Origin: Levilactobacillus bambusae | GTDB lineage: Bacteria; Bacillota; Bacilli; Lactobacillales; Lactobacillaceae | Reading direction: 5' to 3' | DNA: 64,000 bases | Assembly: GCF_003124125.1 (NCBI RefSeq) | Contig: NZ_QCXQ01000002.1 | Location: forward strand, 62,001 to 126,000 | Shown: one piece after another, positions 50,401 through 60,798 of the stretch | Layout: each line of letters starts with the position of its first letter | Position numbering within the stretch: the first letter of the stretch is position 1 | Program-made: the position numbers and the translations under genes | The notes under the pieces: generated by a model | What the model saw: only the letters and a program-made list of their open reading frames with translations | The model's database searches: none | What the model was told of the DNA's origin: nothing

Positions 50401-51074
50401 CAATCGGGTAAGTTACCTGATTTAACAAAGGCTTCCAGAATGTCTAAGCGGCGAACGGCACGGGTCCGTTTTTGTCCGGTTGCCGTCTTCAAGACATCCT
50501 TCAAGTCAGAAACTTCTTTATCTAAGTCAACGTCTTGAAGCAACTTCTTGATGGCTTCGGCGCCCATTTCTGCCTTGAACTCATTCCCGTACTGTTCCTT
50601 CTTTTCACGGTAGTCACGTTCTGATAATAACTGCTTCTTTTCGAGTGGTGTATTACCAGGTTCGAGGACAACGTAGGAAGCAAAGTAGATAATTTCTTCA
50701 AGTGCCCGGGGGCTCATGTCTAAGACCAAGCCCATCCGACTTGGAATCCCCTTGAAGTACCAGATATGAGTTACTGGTGCTGCAAGTTCGATGTGTCCCA
50801 TCCGTTCACGGCGAACCTTAGACCGAGTAACTTCAACCCCACAGCGATCACAAACGACGCCCTTATAGCGGATCCGTTTGTACTTACCACAGGCACATTC
50901 CCAGTCTTTAGTTGGGCCAAAAATACGTTCGTCAAACAGACCGTCTTTTTCAGGCTTTAAAGTCCGATAGTTAATGGTTTCTGGTTTTTTAACTTCACCA
51001 TATGACCAACTCCGAATCTTATCTGGTGAGGCGAGTCCGATCTGCATGCTTTCGAACTTATTGACATCGACCAA
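47427..51074 (-). CDS. rpoC: DNA-directed RNA polymerase subunit beta'
   Basis: 1215-aa catalytic subunit. The N-terminal zinc ribbon is [23 protein letters not shown], the catalytic Mg-binding loop [16 protein letters not shown], the second zinc site includes CHTDRG and [14 protein letters not shown], and the bridge helix/trigger loop lies around [24 protein letters not shown]. The start is TTG at 51074 with AAGGAGG 7 bases upstream, a non-AUG start. It follows rpoB by 20 bp. Confidence 0.98.
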   Translation of the reverse strand: MVDVNKFESMQIGLASPDKIRSWSYGEVKKPETINYRTLKPEKDGLFDERIFGPTKDWECACGKYKRIRYKGVVCDRCGVEVTRSKVRRERMGHIELAAPVTHIWYFKGIPSRMGLVLDMSPRALEEIIYFASYVVLEPGNTPLEKKQLLSERDYREKKEQYGNEFKAEMGAEAIKKLLQDVDLDKEVSDLKDVLKTATGQKRTRAVRRLDILEAFVKSGNLPDWMVLDCIPVLPPDLRPMVQLEGGRFATSDLNDLYRRVINRNNRLKKLLDLHAPGIIVQNEKRMLQEAVDALIDNGRRGRPVSGPGNRPLKSLSHMLKGKQGRFRQNLLGKRVDYSGRSVIDVGPNLKFNQMGLPVPMAMELFKPFIMRELVARGLASNIKSAKRMIDREDDEVYDVLDDVIKEHPVLLNRAPTLHRLGIQAFEPVLVSGKAMRLHPLACEAYNADFDGDQMAIHVPLSDEAQAEARLLMLAAGHILAPASGKPVVTPSQDMVIGNYYLTMEEANREGEGMIFKDYNEAIMGYQNGLVHWHTRVGIQTSSLPGKTFTDSQKQKIMVTTVGKLIFNSILPKSFPYLNEPTATNLHGYVPDKYFLDAGEDIHDYLKNAELVLPFKKGFLSDIISEVYKLYKVTETSLLLDRMKDLGYDKSTKSGITVGIIDVTELQDKPQIIEDAHKQVATVTKQFRRGLITDHERYERVIGIWNDAKDTIQDELQTSFEQQNPIFMMSDSGARGNISNFTQLAGMRGLMAAPNGEIMELPITSNFREGLTVMEMFISTHGARKGMTDTALKTANSGYLTRRLVDVAQDVIIREKDCHTDRGVLVRAITNGNEMIEPLYDRILGRYTAKTVKDPNTDEVIIGMNEMIDEDVAQKIIDAGVEAVTIRNAFTCNTEHGVCEHCYGRNMATGDDVEVGEAVGTVAAQSIGEPGTQLTMRNFHTGGVAGNEDITQGLPRIQELMEARNPKGKAEITEVTGTVESIEENPAERTKEVTIKGEADTRSYTLPINSRMRISEGDFIHRGAPLNYGSVDPKEMLRVRDVLSTENYLLHQIQSVYRMQGVEISDKHVEIMVRQMLRKIRIMDPGDTDALPGTLVDVQDFRRNNTQTLISGGIPATGRPVILGITKAALETNSFLSAASFQETTRVLTDAALRGKNDPLVGLKENVIIGKLIPAGTGMPDYRQIKPKEVGAASTEGVYSISDLEKQMQEGTQLS

Positions 51075-51094
51075 AAGATCGACCTCCTTCTTCT

Positions 51095-54000
51095 TTAGTC
51101 CTTGTTAGTAGTATCAGTAGTTACTGTGCTCGAATCTGCCCCCTGAGTAGCAGCCTCCGCAGCCTTCTTCTTTTCTGCTTCCTGTTCCGCATACTTGCTT
51201 AAAGCGTCAACGTTTATCACGTCATCGTCTTCGTCATCTAAGTCACGAAGTTCGATTTCGGAACTGTTACCGTCTAACACCTTAATATCCAAGCCAAGTG
51301 ATTGTAATTCCTTAACTAACACCCGGAAGGATTCAGGTACACCAGGTTTTGGCAGTGGTTCGCCCTTAACAATGGCTTCGTAGGTCTTAACCCGTCCAAC
51401 AACATCATCAGACTTGTAAGTCAAGATTTCTTGCAAGGTGTAAGCAGCCCCGTACGCTTCGAGGGCCCAGACTTCCATTTCCCCGAAACGTTGGCCACCA
51501 AACTGTGCTTTACCACCAAGTGGTTGTTGCGTAACCAGAGAGTAAGGTCCAATTGACCGAGCGTGAATTTTATCGTCCACCATGTGGGCCAACTTAAGGT
51601 AGTTCATAACTCCGACTGCAATCCGCTTATCAAACGGTTCACCCGTCCGACCATCGTAAACAACTGACTTAGCGTCAGACTGCATTCCGGCTTCACGAAT
51701 CGCATCTTGAATATCTTCACTGCTTGCCCCATCAAAGACGGGCGTTGCAATGTGAATTCCAAGCTTCCGAGCGGCCATACCTAAGTGTAACTCCATAACT
51801 TGACCAATGTTCATACGGGAAGGCACACCCATTGGGCTCAGCATAATATCAATTGGTGTTCCGTCTGGCAGGTAAGGCATATCTTCTTCAGGAATAACCA
51901 CGGAGACAGTCCCCTTGTTACCATGCCGTCCGGACATCTTATCCCCAACTTGGATCTTCCGCTTTTGGGCAATGTAAACTCGAACCATCATGTTTACACC
52001 GGGCTTAAGTTCATCCCCATTTTCACGGGTAAAGATCTTAACGTCTTGGATGATACCGCCGCCGCCATGAGGAACCTTAAGGGAGGTATCACGGACTTCA
52101 CGGGCTTTTTCACCGAAGATTGCGTGGAGGAGTCGTTCTTCAGCGGATAATTCAGTCACACCCTTAGGCGTAACCTTACCAACTAAGATATCTCCATCTT
52201 GAACTTCTGCCCCAACCCGAATAATTCCATCAGCATCCAGGTTCTTTAAGGCGTCTTCCCCAACGTTAGGAATTTCACGGGTGATTTCTTCGGGTCCTAA
52301 TTTCGTATCACGGGCTTCTGATTCATATTCTTCAATATGAATTGACGTGTAAACGTCATCTTGAACTAACCGTTCGTTAATTCCGATGGCATCTTCGAAG
52401 TTGTACCCTTGCCAAGTCATAAAGGCAACTAATGGGTTTTGACCGAGGGCCAATTCACCGTTTTCCATTGATGGTCCATCAGCTAAGATTTCATCAGCTT
52501 CAACCTTATCCCCAACCTTAACAATTGGACGTTGGTTGTAGTTCTTACCACCGTTAGAACGACGGAATTTCATTAACTTGTATTTATCTAAAGCACCATC
52601 TTCACGACGAACCCGAACTTCACGGGCATCAACATATTCAACCGTTCCATCGTGACGACAAATCATTGCTACCCCAGAATCATGGGCAGCTTTATATTCA
52701 ATCCCCGTCCCAACGAGGGCAGCGTGAGGATCAATCAACGGCACAGCTTGCCGCTGCATGTTAGCACCCATGAGGGCCCGGTTAGAATCATCGTTTTCCA
52801 AGAAAGGAATACATGCTGTTGCCACGGCAACAACTTGCTTAGGCGAAACATCCATGTAATCAATCTTATCAGCGGTCGTTTCGATATTTTCCGACTTAGA
52901 CCGGGCCATGATGGAATCAGTGGCAAACGAGCCATCATCGTTTAACGGCGTGTTTGCTTGCGCAACAACGTAGTTATCTTCTTCATCAGCAGTCAAGTAA
53001 TCAATCTTGTCGGTAACCTTGTGCGTATCCCATGAAACACGCCGATAAGGGGTTTCAATGAAGCCGTACTTGTTAACCCGAGCGTAACTTGACAAACTAT
53101 TAATCAACCCGATATTAGGTCCTTCAGGCGTTTCAATTGGACACATCCGACCGTAGTGGGTGTAATGAACATCCCGGACTTCATATCCAGCCCGGTCACG
53201 TGTCAAACCACCAGGTCCTAAGGCTGACAAACGCCGTTTATGCGTTAATTCGCCTAAGGGGTTGGTTTGGTCCATGAATTGTGACAGTTGTGAGGAACCA
53301 AAGAATTCCTTCACAGCGGCTACAACCGGACGAATATTAATTAATTGTTGCGGAGTAACCGTGTCGGCATCTTGAATAGACATCCGTTCACGAACCACCC
53401 GTTCCATCCGGGAAAGACCAATCCGGAACTGGTTCTGCAGCAATTCACCAACGGAACGAATCCGACGGTTACCTAAGTGATCAATATCATCGGTTGAACC
53501 GATACCCATTTGAAGGTTAAAGAAGTAGTTAATGGAAGCAATAATATCAGCAGGTGTGATGTGCTTCCACTTCAAATCAATGTTCCCGTTTCCGATAATC
53601 GGTAAGACCGTTTCTGGGTCTTCAGGAGATTGAACGTTAACGACTTGAATCGTCATTGGGTCCGTAACGACGGCTTCATCAGAAGGTTGGAAAGTCACCA
53701 TCTTAAAGTCGTCGCGGTCTAGGTAGGCACCTAGGGTCTTCATCACATCGTTATCGACAACGGTACCGGCTTGCGCAATGACTTCCCCAGTATCTGGATC
53801 AGCCAACGTTTCAGCCAGGGTTAATCCAAGCAGCCGAGTCTTTAAACTTAGCTTCTTGTTAGTCTTATAACGACCCACGGGAGCCATATCATAACGCTTA
53901 GGATCGAAGAAACGAGCCGTCAATAAGTTACGGGAGGATTCAGCCGTCTTAGGCTCACCTGGCCGCAACCGTTCGTAGATATCCTTTAAGGATTCTTCAA

Positions 54001-54700
54001 CCCGGGAATCGTCACTATTCTTATGGATATCCTTTTCAAGGGTTAACAGTAAACTGTCGTTTTCGCCCAAGATATCTAAAATTTCATCATCAGATCCGAA
54101 ACCTAATGCTCGAACTAATTCGGTAATTGGGATCTTACGGGTCCGGTCAATCCGAACGTACGAAACATCCTTCGCATCGGTTTCAAATTCCATCCAGGCA
54201 CCCCGGTTAGGAATCACGGTTGCGCCATAAATAACCCGACCATTTTTGTCGGTTTCTTCTTTATAGTAAACACCTGGGGAACGAACAAGTTGTGAGACAA
54301 TAACCCGTTCTGCACCATTAATAATGAACGTCCCTTGTTCAGTCATTAACGGGAAGTCGCCAAAGAACACGTCTTGAGACTTGATTTCGCCAGTTTCATG
54401 GTTAGTTAACCGAAGCGTCACGTGTAGTGGTGCTGAATAGTTCGCATCATGTTCACGAGCTTCATCAGTGGTATATTTAGGTTCTAACAGCTGATAATCA
54501 ACAAATTCTAATGAAAGGTTTCCTTGAAAATCTTCGATTGGCATAATGTCGTCGAACATTTCACGTAAACCTTCGTCGAGGAACCAATTGTAGGAATTCG
54601 ACTGAATTTCAATCAGGTTAGGTAAGTCAAGGACTTCTTTAATACGTGAGTAACTACGACGTGTACGGTGTTTTCCGTATCTTACTAAGTGTCCTGCCAA
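51095..54700 (-). CDS. rpoB: DNA-directed RNA polymerase subunit beta
   Basis: About 1201-aa beta subunit. The rifampicin-binding region [32 protein letters not shown] shows no known resistance change ([16 protein letters not shown] intact). Further landmarks are [17 protein letters not shown] and [25 protein letters not shown] non-AUG start is likely: TTG at 54700 (protein [16 protein letters not shown]) with GGAGAGG 8 bases upstream; a GTG at 54709 overlaps that site. The C-terminal tail is acidic and then Thr-rich. Confidence 0.97.
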   Translation of the reverse strand: MAGHLVRYGKHRTRRSYSRIKEVLDLPNLIEIQSNSYNWFLDEGLREMFDDIMPIEDFQGNLSLEFVDYQLLEPKYTTDEAREHDANYSAPLHVTLRLTNHETGEIKSQDVFFGDFPLMTEQGTFIINGAERVIVSQLVRSPGVYYKEETDKNGRVIYGATVIPNRGAWMEFETDAKDVSYVRIDRTRKIPITELVRALGFGSDDEILDILGENDSLLLTLEKDIHKNSDDSRVEESLKDIYERLRPGEPKTAESSRNLLTARFFDPKRYDMAPVGRYKTNKKLSLKTRLLGLTLAETLADPDTGEVIAQAGTVVDNDVMKTLGAYLDRDDFKMVTFQPSDEAVVTDPMTIQVVNVQSPEDPETVLPIIGNGNIDLKWKHITPADIIASINYFFNLQMGIGSTDDIDHLGNRRIRSVGELLQNQFRIGLSRMERVVRERMSIQDADTVTPQQLINIRPVVAAVKEFFGSSQLSQFMDQTNPLGELTHKRRLSALGPGGLTRDRAGYEVRDVHYTHYGRMCPIETPEGPNIGLINSLSSYARVNKYGFIETPYRRVSWDTHKVTDKIDYLTADEEDNYVVAQANTPLNDDGSFATDSIMARSKSENIETTADKIDYMDVSPKQVVAVATACIPFLENDDSNRALMGANMQRQAVPLIDPHAALVGTGIEYKAAHDSGVAMICRHDGTVEYVDAREVRVRREDGALDKYKLMKFRRSNGGKNYNQRPIVKVGDKVEADEILADGPSMENGELALGQNPLVAFMTWQGYNFEDAIGINERLVQDDVYTSIHIEEYESEARDTKLGPEEITREIPNVGEDALKNLDADGIIRVGAEVQDGDILVGKVTPKGVTELSAEERLLHAIFGEKAREVRDTSLKVPHGGGGIIQDVKIFTRENGDELKPGVNMMVRVYIAQKRKIQVGDKMSGRHGNKGTVSVVIPEEDMPYLPDGTPIDIMLSPMGVPSRMNIGQVMELHLGMAARKLGIHIATPVFDGASSEDIQDAIREAGMQSDAKSVVYDGRTGEPFDKRIAVGVMNYLKLAHMVDDKIHARSIGPYSLVTQQPLGGKAQFGGQRFGEMEVWALEAYGAAYTLQEILTYKSDDVVGRVKTYEAIVKGEPLPKPGVPESFRVLVKELQSLGLDIKVLDGNSSEIELRDLDDEDDDVINVDALSKYAEQEAEKKKAAEAATQGADSSTVTTDTTNKD

Positions 54701-54798
54701 GTTGTTCACCTCTCCAAAATATTCTGCGAATTGGCCTCATCGAATATTACATTTTGATTACAAATGCTTTTTTTAACTTAAATCATCCGAATTTTGGC

Positions 54799-54837
54799 AA
54801 AAAAAATCCAAAAATAAGATCATGATCTTACTTTTGG
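54799..54837 (-). promoter_or_regulatory. Terminator-like hairpin in the rpoB leader
   Basis: A stem of about 14 bp (54808-54837, core TAAGATCATGATCTTA inside CCAAAA/TTTTGG with one mismatch) is followed on the minus strand by ATTTTTTTTG. It lies inside the 5' leader, about 65 bases after the promoter and 100 bases before rpoB. This is where the Lacto-rpoB RNA motif has been described in Lactobacillales. It could attenuate rpoBC transcription. Confidence 0.6.
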
Positions 54838-54906
54838 TTTTATAAGAACCCCACGGGACAATAGATCCGCTTAGTTCATTTCAATTCACGGTTGCATACA
54901 GGTGCT

Positions 54907-54935
54907 ATCATACACACCTTTTGAACGATCGTCAA
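54907..54935 (-). promoter_or_regulatory. rpoB promoter
   Basis: TTGACG (54930-54935) and TATGAT (54907-54912) with 17-bp spacing on the minus strand, just after the clpC terminator. It gives a leader of about 200 bases to rpoB. Confidence 0.75.
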
Positions 54936-54959
54936 GTGCTTTTGCAGAACTTCATGCAA

Positions 54960-54987
54960 TAAAAAAGCCACCCCACGGGGTGACTTT
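54960..54987 (-). terminator. Rho-independent terminator after clpC
   Basis: Stem AGTCACCCC / GGGGTGGCT with a two- to three-base loop, followed by TTTTTTATT on the minus strand. Confidence 0.9.
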
Positions 54988-55000
54988 TAGCAACGATATT

Positions 55001-57481
55001 TTAGTGGCTAGCGACCGGTTCTTTAGGTTGAGGCGTCTTACTGGATACCGTTACCTTACCATGGGATGCTCCAACGGTAACGCGATCCCCCTCGTGAATC
55101 GTCCCATCTAAGAGTGATTCGCTTAACCGATCTTCAATTTCAGTTTGGAGTGCCCGTCGAATTGGCCGTGCCCCATATTCTGGATCAAAGCCCGCCGCCG
55201 CGATTTTATCAATCGCAGCCGGTGTAACCTTGAGCTTAACGTTCTGTTCCGCTAATCGATCAACAATTTCCTGCGTCATCAGTTTAACAATTTGATGAAG
55301 TTGTTCTTTTGTCAGGGAATGGAAGACTACAATTTCATCCACTCGGTTTAAGAATTCAGGTCTAAACGACTTCTTCAAGGTTTCTCGAATTGTCTTATTC
55401 ATCGCTTCATAATTATTAGACAGGTCCTCGGCACCAAACCCAACGGTCTTTTCATCCCGCAGTTGGGTAGCCCCTAAGTTAGAAGTCATAATGAGAATCG
55501 TGTTTCTGAAATCAACTTTGCGCCCCTTCGAATCCGTCAGGTACCCGTCATCCAAGACCTGGAGCAAAAGGTTGAAAACATCGGGATGTGCCTTTTCAAC
55601 TTCATCAAACAGAACCACTGAGTATGGCTTTTGTCGAACTTGTTCGGTTAACTGTCCGCCTTCATCGTAACCCACGTAACCAGGCGCCGAACCAATCAAC
55701 CGGCTAGTTGAGTACTTTTCCATGTACTCACTCATATCGACCCGGATCATGTTATCTTCGCTGCCAAACATGTCCTGTGCAAGCGCCTTAGCCAATTCCG
55801 TTTTCCCGACCCCCGTTGGGCCCAAGAACATAAAGGAACCAATTGGTCGGTTAGGATTCTTAAGTCCCGCGTAAGCCCGTCTAATGGCCCGGGAGACTGC
55901 CGAAACGGCTTCGTCCTGCCCAATTACCCGTTTGTGAAGTTCACCCTCGAGATTGACCAACCGATCAGCCTGTGACTGGTTCAATTGCGTCAACGGAATG
56001 CCCGTCCATTCAGATACGATCTCAGCTACGTCTTCCGCAGTAACGTTTAAGTCATAGGATTGATCTTCCTCAGACTCGGAGGATGCTTCGTCTTCTTGAG
56101 CCTGCTTAATTTGATCCCGTAGTGCCATTTCCTGAGTTCTCAGGTCGGCCGCACGTTCAAACTCTTGGTTCTCAATGGCCGTCTCCTTTTCAGCTACTAA
56201 TTGCTCAAGTTGCTGTTCAGGCCCGTTAACTGGGGCTGCTTCAAAATGATCAATTCGGACCTTAGCCGCAGCTTCATCCATTAAATCAATCGCCTTATCA
56301 GGCAGGTACCGGTCAGAGATATACCGGCTTGATAGTCTCACTGTGGCGGCCACAGCATCCTCTGTGATATTAACATGGTGGTGATCTTCATACCGTGAGC
56401 GAAGTCCATTAAGAATGGCAACGGCCTCATCCTCGCTAGGTTCATCAACCATTACGGTGGCAAACCGACGGGCTAACGCTGCGTCAGATTCAATGTACTT
56501 CTGGTATTCATCTAACGTGGTGGCTCCAATTGTCTGTAATTCGCCACGAGCAAGTGCCGGCTTTAAGATGTTAGAAGCGTCAATGGCACCTTCTGCACCA
56601 CCAGCTCCAACTAACGTATGCAACTCATCAATGAAGAGAATAATATGCCCGTCATGATAAATTTCATCAATAACCTTTTTTAACCGGTCTTCAAATTCAC
56701 CCCGATACTTAGTTCCCGCAACTAGCGATCCCATATCAAGCATCATCAATCGCTTATCTTGCATATCTTCCGGAACATCACCCGCTACAATCCGCTGGGC
56801 TAGCCCCTCAGCGATTGCAGTCTTTCCGACTCCGGGTTCACCTAGTAGGACAGGATTATTCTTAGTCCGGCGGGATAAAATTTGAATTACCCGTTTAACT
56901 TCGCTATCCCGGCCAACGGTTGGATCCATGCGACCATCTCGGGCTAGTTGGGTTAAGTCACGGGCTAACGAATCAAGCGTTGGCGTGCCCGCCTTAGTCT
57001 TCGCCTGCCGGGAATCTCGACGCCGAGTTTGTGTTTCAGCAATTCCCAACTTACGTAAGATAATTTTCCGAGTTTGGTCTAAGTCTAAGTTGAGACTCAT
57101 TAAAATTCGGGATGATAAGAGGCTGTCATCACTTAGGAGAGCTAATAAAATATGCTCCGTGCCAATTTTAGCGGCGCCTAGACGTTTGGCCTCGTCACCA
57201 GCAATTGCTAAAATTTCCTTGGCCTTAGGCGAATAAGGTAAGTACGTATCCTTATCAACGTCAGTTAAATTACCATATCCCGTAAATTGTTCAATTTCTT
57301 CACGAACATCATCTTCTGTCACCGAAAATTGTTGGAGTACCTTGTTCGCAATCCCGTTCTTTTCAATGGTCAGTGCCAAAAGAAGGTGTTCAGTTCCCAC
57401 GGCCTGATGCTTAAAGTACTTGGCTTGTTCCTGAGCTAAAACCAATACTCGTTTGGCACTCGGGGTAAATAAGTTATCCAT
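55001..57481 (-). CDS. clpC: ATP-dependent Clp protease ATP-binding subunit ClpC
   Basis: 826-aa Hsp100 unfoldase that feeds ClpP. Domains in order are a double Clp-N repeat ([23 protein letters not shown] ...), AAA-1 with [15 protein letters not shown], a UVR motif in the middle region ([21 protein letters not shown]) that marks ClpC, AAA-2 with [15 protein letters not shown], and a D2-small C-terminus ([20 protein letters not shown]). It lies 17 bp after ctsR and is controlled with it. Confidence 0.97.
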   Translation of the reverse strand: MDNLFTPSAKRVLVLAQEQAKYFKHQAVGTEHLLLALTIEKNGIANKVLQQFSVTEDDVREEIEQFTGYGNLTDVDKDTYLPYSPKAKEILAIAGDEAKRLGAAKIGTEHILLALLSDDSLLSSRILMSLNLDLDQTRKIILRKLGIAETQTRRRDSRQAKTKAGTPTLDSLARDLTQLARDGRMDPTVGRDSEVKRVIQILSRRTKNNPVLLGEPGVGKTAIAEGLAQRIVAGDVPEDMQDKRLMMLDMGSLVAGTKYRGEFEDRLKKVIDEIYHDGHIILFIDELHTLVGAGGAEGAIDASNILKPALARGELQTIGATTLDEYQKYIESDAALARRFATVMVDEPSEDEAVAILNGLRSRYEDHHHVNITEDAVAATVRLSSRYISDRYLPDKAIDLMDEAAAKVRIDHFEAAPVNGPEQQLEQLVAEKETAIENQEFERAADLRTQEMALRDQIKQAQEDEASSESEEDQSYDLNVTAEDVAEIVSEWTGIPLTQLNQSQADRLVNLEGELHKRVIGQDEAVSAVSRAIRRAYAGLKNPNRPIGSFMFLGPTGVGKTELAKALAQDMFGSEDNMIRVDMSEYMEKYSTSRLIGSAPGYVGYDEGGQLTEQVRQKPYSVVLFDEVEKAHPDVFNLLLQVLDDGYLTDSKGRKVDFRNTILIMTSNLGATQLRDEKTVGFGAEDLSNNYEAMNKTIRETLKKSFRPEFLNRVDEIVVFHSLTKEQLHQIVKLMTQEIVDRLAEQNVKLKVTPAAIDKIAAAGFDPEYGARPIRRALQTEIEDRLSESLLDGTIHEGDRVTVGASHGKVTVSSKTPQPKEPVASH

Positions 57482-57498
57482 TGCAGGTCCTCACTTTC

Positions 57499-57966
57499 TT
57501 AACTTTCGTAACATAAGTGGTTCAATATTTCGACTAGGATTTGTGCCCTAGTCCGATCTTCCTGCGCGCGATTATCCACCGACACAGCATTTTTGTCAAT
57601 AGCCGCCAAGATAATATTAGCTTCCCGTCGGTTAATGGTTCCATCATTATATAAGCTGCGAATAACCGCTACACTATCATGGTAGGAAATGGACTGTCCG
57701 ACCGCCTCAATCAGCGCATCAATGTGCTCTAAATTATCGAGCAGTTTGACCTTTTCGATGCGGATATATCCTCCGCCACCACGCTTGGACTGAACGACAT
57801 AGCCATCTTGGATGGTAAACCGGGTCTTAATCACATAGTTAATCTGGGAGGGAACCACGTTAAACTGATCAGCAACCTCTGACCGTCGGATTTCGACCCG
57901 TTTTGTATCCATCAAAATTTGTTTCAAATAGGATTCAATCATATCCGAAATATTTTGATCCTCCAT
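57499..57966 (-). CDS. ctsR: Transcriptional repressor of class III stress genes CtsR
   Basis: 155-aa winged-helix repressor of clp heat-shock genes. The DNA-binding part reads DMIESYLKQILMDTKRVEIRRSEVADQFNVVPSQINYVIKTRF, with the glycine-rich wing KRGGGGYIRI that acts as the heat sensor. The C-terminal region (INRREANIILAAID) is the part recognised on degradation in other species. It heads the ctsR-clpC operon and carries its own operator upstream. Confidence 0.97.
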   Translation of the reverse strand: MEDQNISDMIESYLKQILMDTKRVEIRRSEVADQFNVVPSQINYVIKTRFTIQDGYVVQSKRGGGGYIRIEKVKLLDNLEHIDALIEAVGQSISYHDSVAVIRSLYNDGTINRREANIILAAIDKNAVSVDNRAQEDRTRAQILVEILNHLCYES

Positions 57967-57983
57967 TTTGATTCCCCCTCACT

Positions 57984-58042
57984 TTTGACTAATATTGACT
58001 AAATGTCATTCAATATTATACGAAGTTTTGAACCAAAAGCAA
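57984..58042 (-). promoter_or_regulatory. ctsR-clpC promoter with CtsR box
   Basis: TTGCTT (58037-58042) and a perfect TATAAT (58015-58020), 16 bp apart on the minus strand. The CtsR operator AGTCAAT-ATT-AGTCAAA (57984-58000), a direct heptad repeat, lies at about +8 to +24. This fits autoregulation and heat-shock induction. Confidence 0.85.
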
Positions 58043-58098
58043 AGTATTTACGCAAAGTACTCCGCTTAGCTCCATTGTAAGGTGGATGGGAGACTAAA

Positions 58099-58130
58099 AC
58101 AACCGATCAGAATTCATCCTGATCGGTTGT
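58099..58130 (-). terminator. Terminator of the tRNA operon
   Basis: Perfect 12-bp stem ACAACCGATCAG / CTGATCGGTTGT with an eight-base loop, followed by TTAGT on the minus strand. It lies just past the last tRNA gene and before the ctsR promoter. Confidence 0.75.
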
Positions 58131-58149
58131 GACGTTTATTTGCATTCTA

Positions 58150-58223
58150 TCGGGAAAACAAGATTTGAACTTGCGACCCCCACGTCCCGAACGTGGTGCT
58201 CTACCAAGCTGAGCTATTTCCCG
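58150..58223 (-). tRNA. tRNA-Pro (anticodon CGG)
   Basis: Full cloverleaf with acceptor CGGGAAA/TTTCCCG, anticodon loop TTCGGGA on a CCACG/CGTGG stem, T-arm with TTCAAAT, discriminator A and no encoded CCA. It is the last gene of the cluster. It resembles the neighbouring tRNA-Pro (TGG) closely and looks like a diverged tandem duplicate that reads CCG. Confidence 0.93.
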
Positions 58224-58265
58224 ATCATCTAAACTGATGTCGAATGCGCTGGATATCCAGTGCGA

Positions 58266-58339
58266 TCGGGAAGACAGGATTCGAACCTGCGACCCCCTGG
58301 TCCCAAACCAGGTGCTCTACCAAGCTGAGCTACTTCCCG
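58266..58339 (-). tRNA. tRNA-Pro (anticodon TGG)
   Basis: Cloverleaf with acceptor CGGGAAG/CTTCCCG, anticodon loop TTTGGGA on a CCTGG/CCAGG stem, and T-loop TTCGAAT. No CCA is encoded. It is the main proline tRNA of the cluster. Confidence 0.96.
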
Positions 58340-58349
58340 AAATAAAAAA

Positions 58350-58423
58350 TGCACCCAGTAGGAGTCGAACCTACAACCTTCTGATTCGTAGTCAGACACT
58401 CTATCCAATTGCGCTATGGGTGC
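58350..58423 (-). tRNA. tRNA-Arg (anticodon ACG)
   Basis: Acceptor GCACCCA/TGGGTGC, anticodon loop CTACGAA on a TCTGA/TCAGA stem. A34 is expected to be deaminated to inosine by TadA so that it reads CGU, CGC and CGA. Confidence 0.96.
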
Positions 58424-58447
58424 AAAAAATTTAACTATTCAGTTAAA

Positions 58448-58533
58448 TGCCGAGGACCGGGCTTGAACCGGTACGGTCATCACTGACCGCGGGATTTTAA
58501 GTCCCGTGCGTCTGCCAATTCCGCCACCCCGGC
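58448..58533 (-). tRNA. tRNA-Leu (anticodon TAA)
   Basis: Class II tRNA with a long variable arm (CGGTCAGTGATGACCG). Anticodon loop CTTAAAA on CGGGA/TCCCG. Reads UUA and UUG. Confidence 0.96.
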
Positions 58534-58546
58534 AAGGGTGATACAA

Positions 58547-58618
58547 AGCGGAAGACGGGATTCGAACCCGCGACCCCCACCATGGCAAGGTGATGTTCTA
58601 CCACTGAACTACTTCCGC
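58547..58618 (-). tRNA. tRNA-Gly (anticodon GCC)
   Basis: Acceptor GCGGAAG/CTTCCGC, anticodon loop TTGCCAT between TCACC and GGTGG, discriminator T as usual for glycine. Base 38 is T where A is more common. Confidence 0.94.
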
Positions 58619-58621
58619 ATA

Positions 58622-58694
58622 TGCCGACTAGACGATTCGAACGCCCGACCCCTTCATTACTAGTGAAGTGCTCTACCTACTGAGCTAAGTCGGC
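58622..58694 (-). tRNA. tRNA-Thr (anticodon AGT)
   Basis: Acceptor GCCGACT/AGTCGGC, anticodon loop CTAGTAA on CTTCA/TGAAG, T-loop TTCGAAT with two wobble pairs in the T-stem. The A34 anticodon is unusual for a bacterial threonine tRNA; in related clusters this slot usually holds anticodon TGT. Confidence 0.92.
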
Positions 58695-58731
58695 AAATGT
58701 GTTTTGATATTAAACTACCTATTCGGTAGGA

Positions 58732-58813
58732 TGCGGGCGAAGGGACTCGAACCCATACGTCATAAGACACAAGAACCTAAATCTTGCGCGTCTGCCAGTT
58801 CCGCCACGCCCGC
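58732..58813 (-). tRNA. tRNA-Leu (anticodon TAG)
   Basis: Class II tRNA with acceptor GCGGGCG/CGCCCGC, anticodon loop TTTAGGT on CAAGA/TCTTG, and a variable arm TGTCTTATGACG. Reads CUN codons. Confidence 0.95.
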
Positions 58814-58854
58814 ATGACCTATTACCTGAACGTCCCCTTAAGTAGGACGTTCCA

Positions 58855-58927
58855 TGGAGGATACAGGGCTCGAACCTGTGACCCTCTGCTTGTAAGGCAG
58901 ATGCTCTCCCAACTGAGCTAATCCTCC
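58855..58927 (-). tRNA. tRNA-Val (anticodon TAC)
   Basis: Acceptor GGAGGAT/ATCCTCC, anticodon loop CTTACAA on TCTGC/GCAGA. It is the first gene of the operon, 45 bp after the -10 element. The spacer to the next tRNA holds a GAACGTCC/GGACGTTC hairpin (58828-58852). Confidence 0.96.
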
Positions 58928-58971
58928 ATATGCTTACCAAACGATTAATTATCGTTCGAAACAACTATTTA

Positions 58972-59000
58972 AATATATCATCTCGTTCATTGTCTGTCAA
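58972..59000 (-). promoter_or_regulatory. tRNA operon promoter
   Basis: TTGACA (58995-59000) and TATATT (58972-58977) with 17-bp spacing on the minus strand, one base from full consensus. The rest of the gene-free stretch 58928-59237 is A/T-rich and holds only the serS terminator. Confidence 0.85.
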
Positions 59001-59139
59001 TAACTTTTTGAAGTTTTTCGAATAAATATTCGTTAGCTGAATATCTATTACCCGACAACACTTAACATCATACCCTAACTGCTCTTAAAATACTAGTCTA
59101 AATCCAATTTTTTTATTCCGTTTTAAAAATAAAGTAAAG

Positions 59140-59185
59140 CAAGCCCGCAAAAGTCGGTGAGGATCACCTGGCTTTTACGGGCTTG
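59140..59185 (-). terminator. Rho-independent terminator after serS
   Basis: Arms CAAGCCCGTAAAAG and CTTTTGCGGGCTTG on the minus strand with inner GGTGA/TCACC pairing. The 3' side continues into a T-rich tract (CTTTACTTTATTTTT). Confidence 0.8.
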
Positions 59186-59237
59186 TTGACATAGAGAGCT
59201 AAATTCATTTGGCTATCCATGCATGTTTAATCAGTTT

Positions 59238-60524
59238 TTAAAATTTTTGATCTGCCTTGGTAATGGTTTTAACTCCCCCCATGTAGGGCACGAGGGCTTC
59301 AGGGACGGTAACGGAACCATCGGCATTTTGATAATTCTCTAAAATGGCAGCGACGGCCCGCCCCACGGCTAATCCAGAACCATTTAACGTGTGGACAAAT
59401 TGAAGTTTGCCATCATCATCGCGGTACTGAATGTGAGCTCGACGTGCTTGGAAATCAGTCGTATTCGAACAACTGGAAATTTCCCGGTACTGGTCTTGCC
59501 CTGGCATCCAGACTTCTAGGTCATGGGTCATTGCGGCCGTAAAACTCATATCGCCAGTGGTCAACGTAATGACATGGTATGGCAACCCAAGTTTTTGCAA
59601 TAGACTTTCAGCCTGTTTAGTGAGACTTTCTAATTCATCCCATGAGTCTTCCGGCTTACAGAATTTGACCATTTCAACCTTATTGAACTGGTGTAACCGG
59701 ATGAGGCCCCGGGTATCACGCCCCGCACTTCCCGCTTCACTCCGGAAGGCTGGGGACAGTGCGGTAAACCAAACCGGCAGATCCTCTTCTGGAATGACGT
59801 TATCCCGGAAAAAGTTAACTAATGGTACTTCAGCGGTAGGAATTAGGGTCATATCCTCACCGTTTACCTGGTAGACATCCTCAGTAAACTTCGGGAATTG
59901 GCCGGTCCCGTACATTGAATCAGAGTTAACAATGTAGGGTGGCAAAACTTCCTTAAATCCGGCGTTAGAATTTTCGGTCAGGAAGAAATTGTATACCGCC
60001 CGTTCTAACCGGGCTCCCATGCCAACATAGTAAACAAAGCGACTGCCAGAAACCTTAGCGGCCCGTTCAAAATCTAAGATCCCTAAATCTTCCCCAATTT
60101 CAAAGTGCTGCTTAGGTTTAAAATCAAATTCCCGTGGCGTCCCGATTTTTCTTAATTCGACACTCCCAGATTCATCTAACCCTACCGGAACGTTGTCGTT
60201 AGGAATGTTAGGCAACCGTGAAAGACCGTCATTAACCTGGTCCTTTAAAACGTTTAGCTGCTCGTCAATCTGCTTGATTTCAGCGCTAACCTGCCGCATT
60301 TCCGCAATTTTGTCATCGGCATTTTCCCTATTCCGTTTTAACTGCGAAATTTCATCTGAAACCGTATTTCTCGTCGCCTTCATCGTTTCACTTTTAACAA
60401 TTAGTTCCCGGCGTTGTTCATCTAGCGCCAATAAATCATCAATTTCCTGGGCCGATACTTTCCGAGTTGCCAACTTTTCCTTCACAAAATCCGTTTTTTG
60501 CCGAATCAATTTAATATCTAACAT
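59238..60524 (-). CDS. serS: Serine-tRNA ligase
   Basis: 428-aa class II synthetase. The N-terminal long coiled-coil arm that grips the tRNA variable arm spans about residues 27-105. The catalytic core has motif 2 in [27 protein letters not shown] and motif 3 in [20 protein letters not shown]. The ATG at 60524 has AAGGAGGA upstream. A serine T-box precedes it. Confidence 0.98.
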   Translation of the reverse strand: MLDIKLIRQKTDFVKEKLATRKVSAQEIDDLLALDEQRRELIVKSETMKATRNTVSDEISQLKRNRENADDKIAEMRQVSAEIKQIDEQLNVLKDQVNDGLSRLPNIPNDNVPVGLDESGSVELRKIGTPREFDFKPKQHFEIGEDLGILDFERAAKVSGSRFVYYVGMGARLERAVYNFFLTENSNAGFKEVLPPYIVNSDSMYGTGQFPKFTEDVYQVNGEDMTLIPTAEVPLVNFFRDNVIPEEDLPVWFTALSPAFRSEAGSAGRDTRGLIRLHQFNKVEMVKFCKPEDSWDELESLTKQAESLLQKLGLPYHVITLTTGDMSFTAAMTHDLEVWMPGQDQYREISSCSNTTDFQARRAHIQYRDDDGKLQFVHTLNGSGLAVGRAVAAILENYQNADGSVTVPEALVPYMGGVKTITKADQKF

Positions 60525-60561
60525 TCTTAGTTCCTCCTTGATTACGATAACCTAAAATGCA

Positions 60562-60760
60562 CAAAAAGAGCCCCCGTCACATGGGACGAAGGCTCTTCGC
60601 GGTACCACCCAAGTTCATGGCAAAGCCACACACTTGAACGGATAACGGAACGACCGTGCAGGATTAACTGCCCGCTTAACGTGCTGGATCTTCGACCCCG
60701 GATCTCATCTACCACCGGTTTTCTGTAGGTTTACTTTAGGCACTTACGCGTTTATTTATT
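60562..60760 (-). promoter_or_regulatory. Serine T-box riboswitch of serS
   Basis: The T-box sequence GGGTGGTACCGCG lies at 60598-60610 (minus strand), followed by the terminator stem AGAGCC...GGCTCT and a T run (60562-60597). The basal helix of stem I pairs GTGC (60740-60743) with GCAC (60681-60684). Just 5' of the latter arm is TCC (60686-60688) followed by A, the expected position for a specifier; UCC is a serine codon. Uncharged tRNA-Ser would favour the antiterminator and switch serS on. Confidence 0.9.
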
Positions 60761-60766
60761 ATGTTC

Positions 60767-60795
60767 ATCATACTTCATCGTGGAGCTGCAATCAA
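60767..60795 (-). promoter_or_regulatory. serS promoter
   Basis: TTGATT (60790-60795) and TATGAT (60767-60772) with 17-bp spacing on the minus strand, placed so that transcription starts at the T-box 5' end. Confidence 0.75.
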
Positions 60796-60798
60796 TAC

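Noticed and set aside
58237-58434. Open frames within the tRNA cluster (also at 58719-58964)
   Set aside because: They are translations across tRNA genes on one strand or the other and have no coding support.
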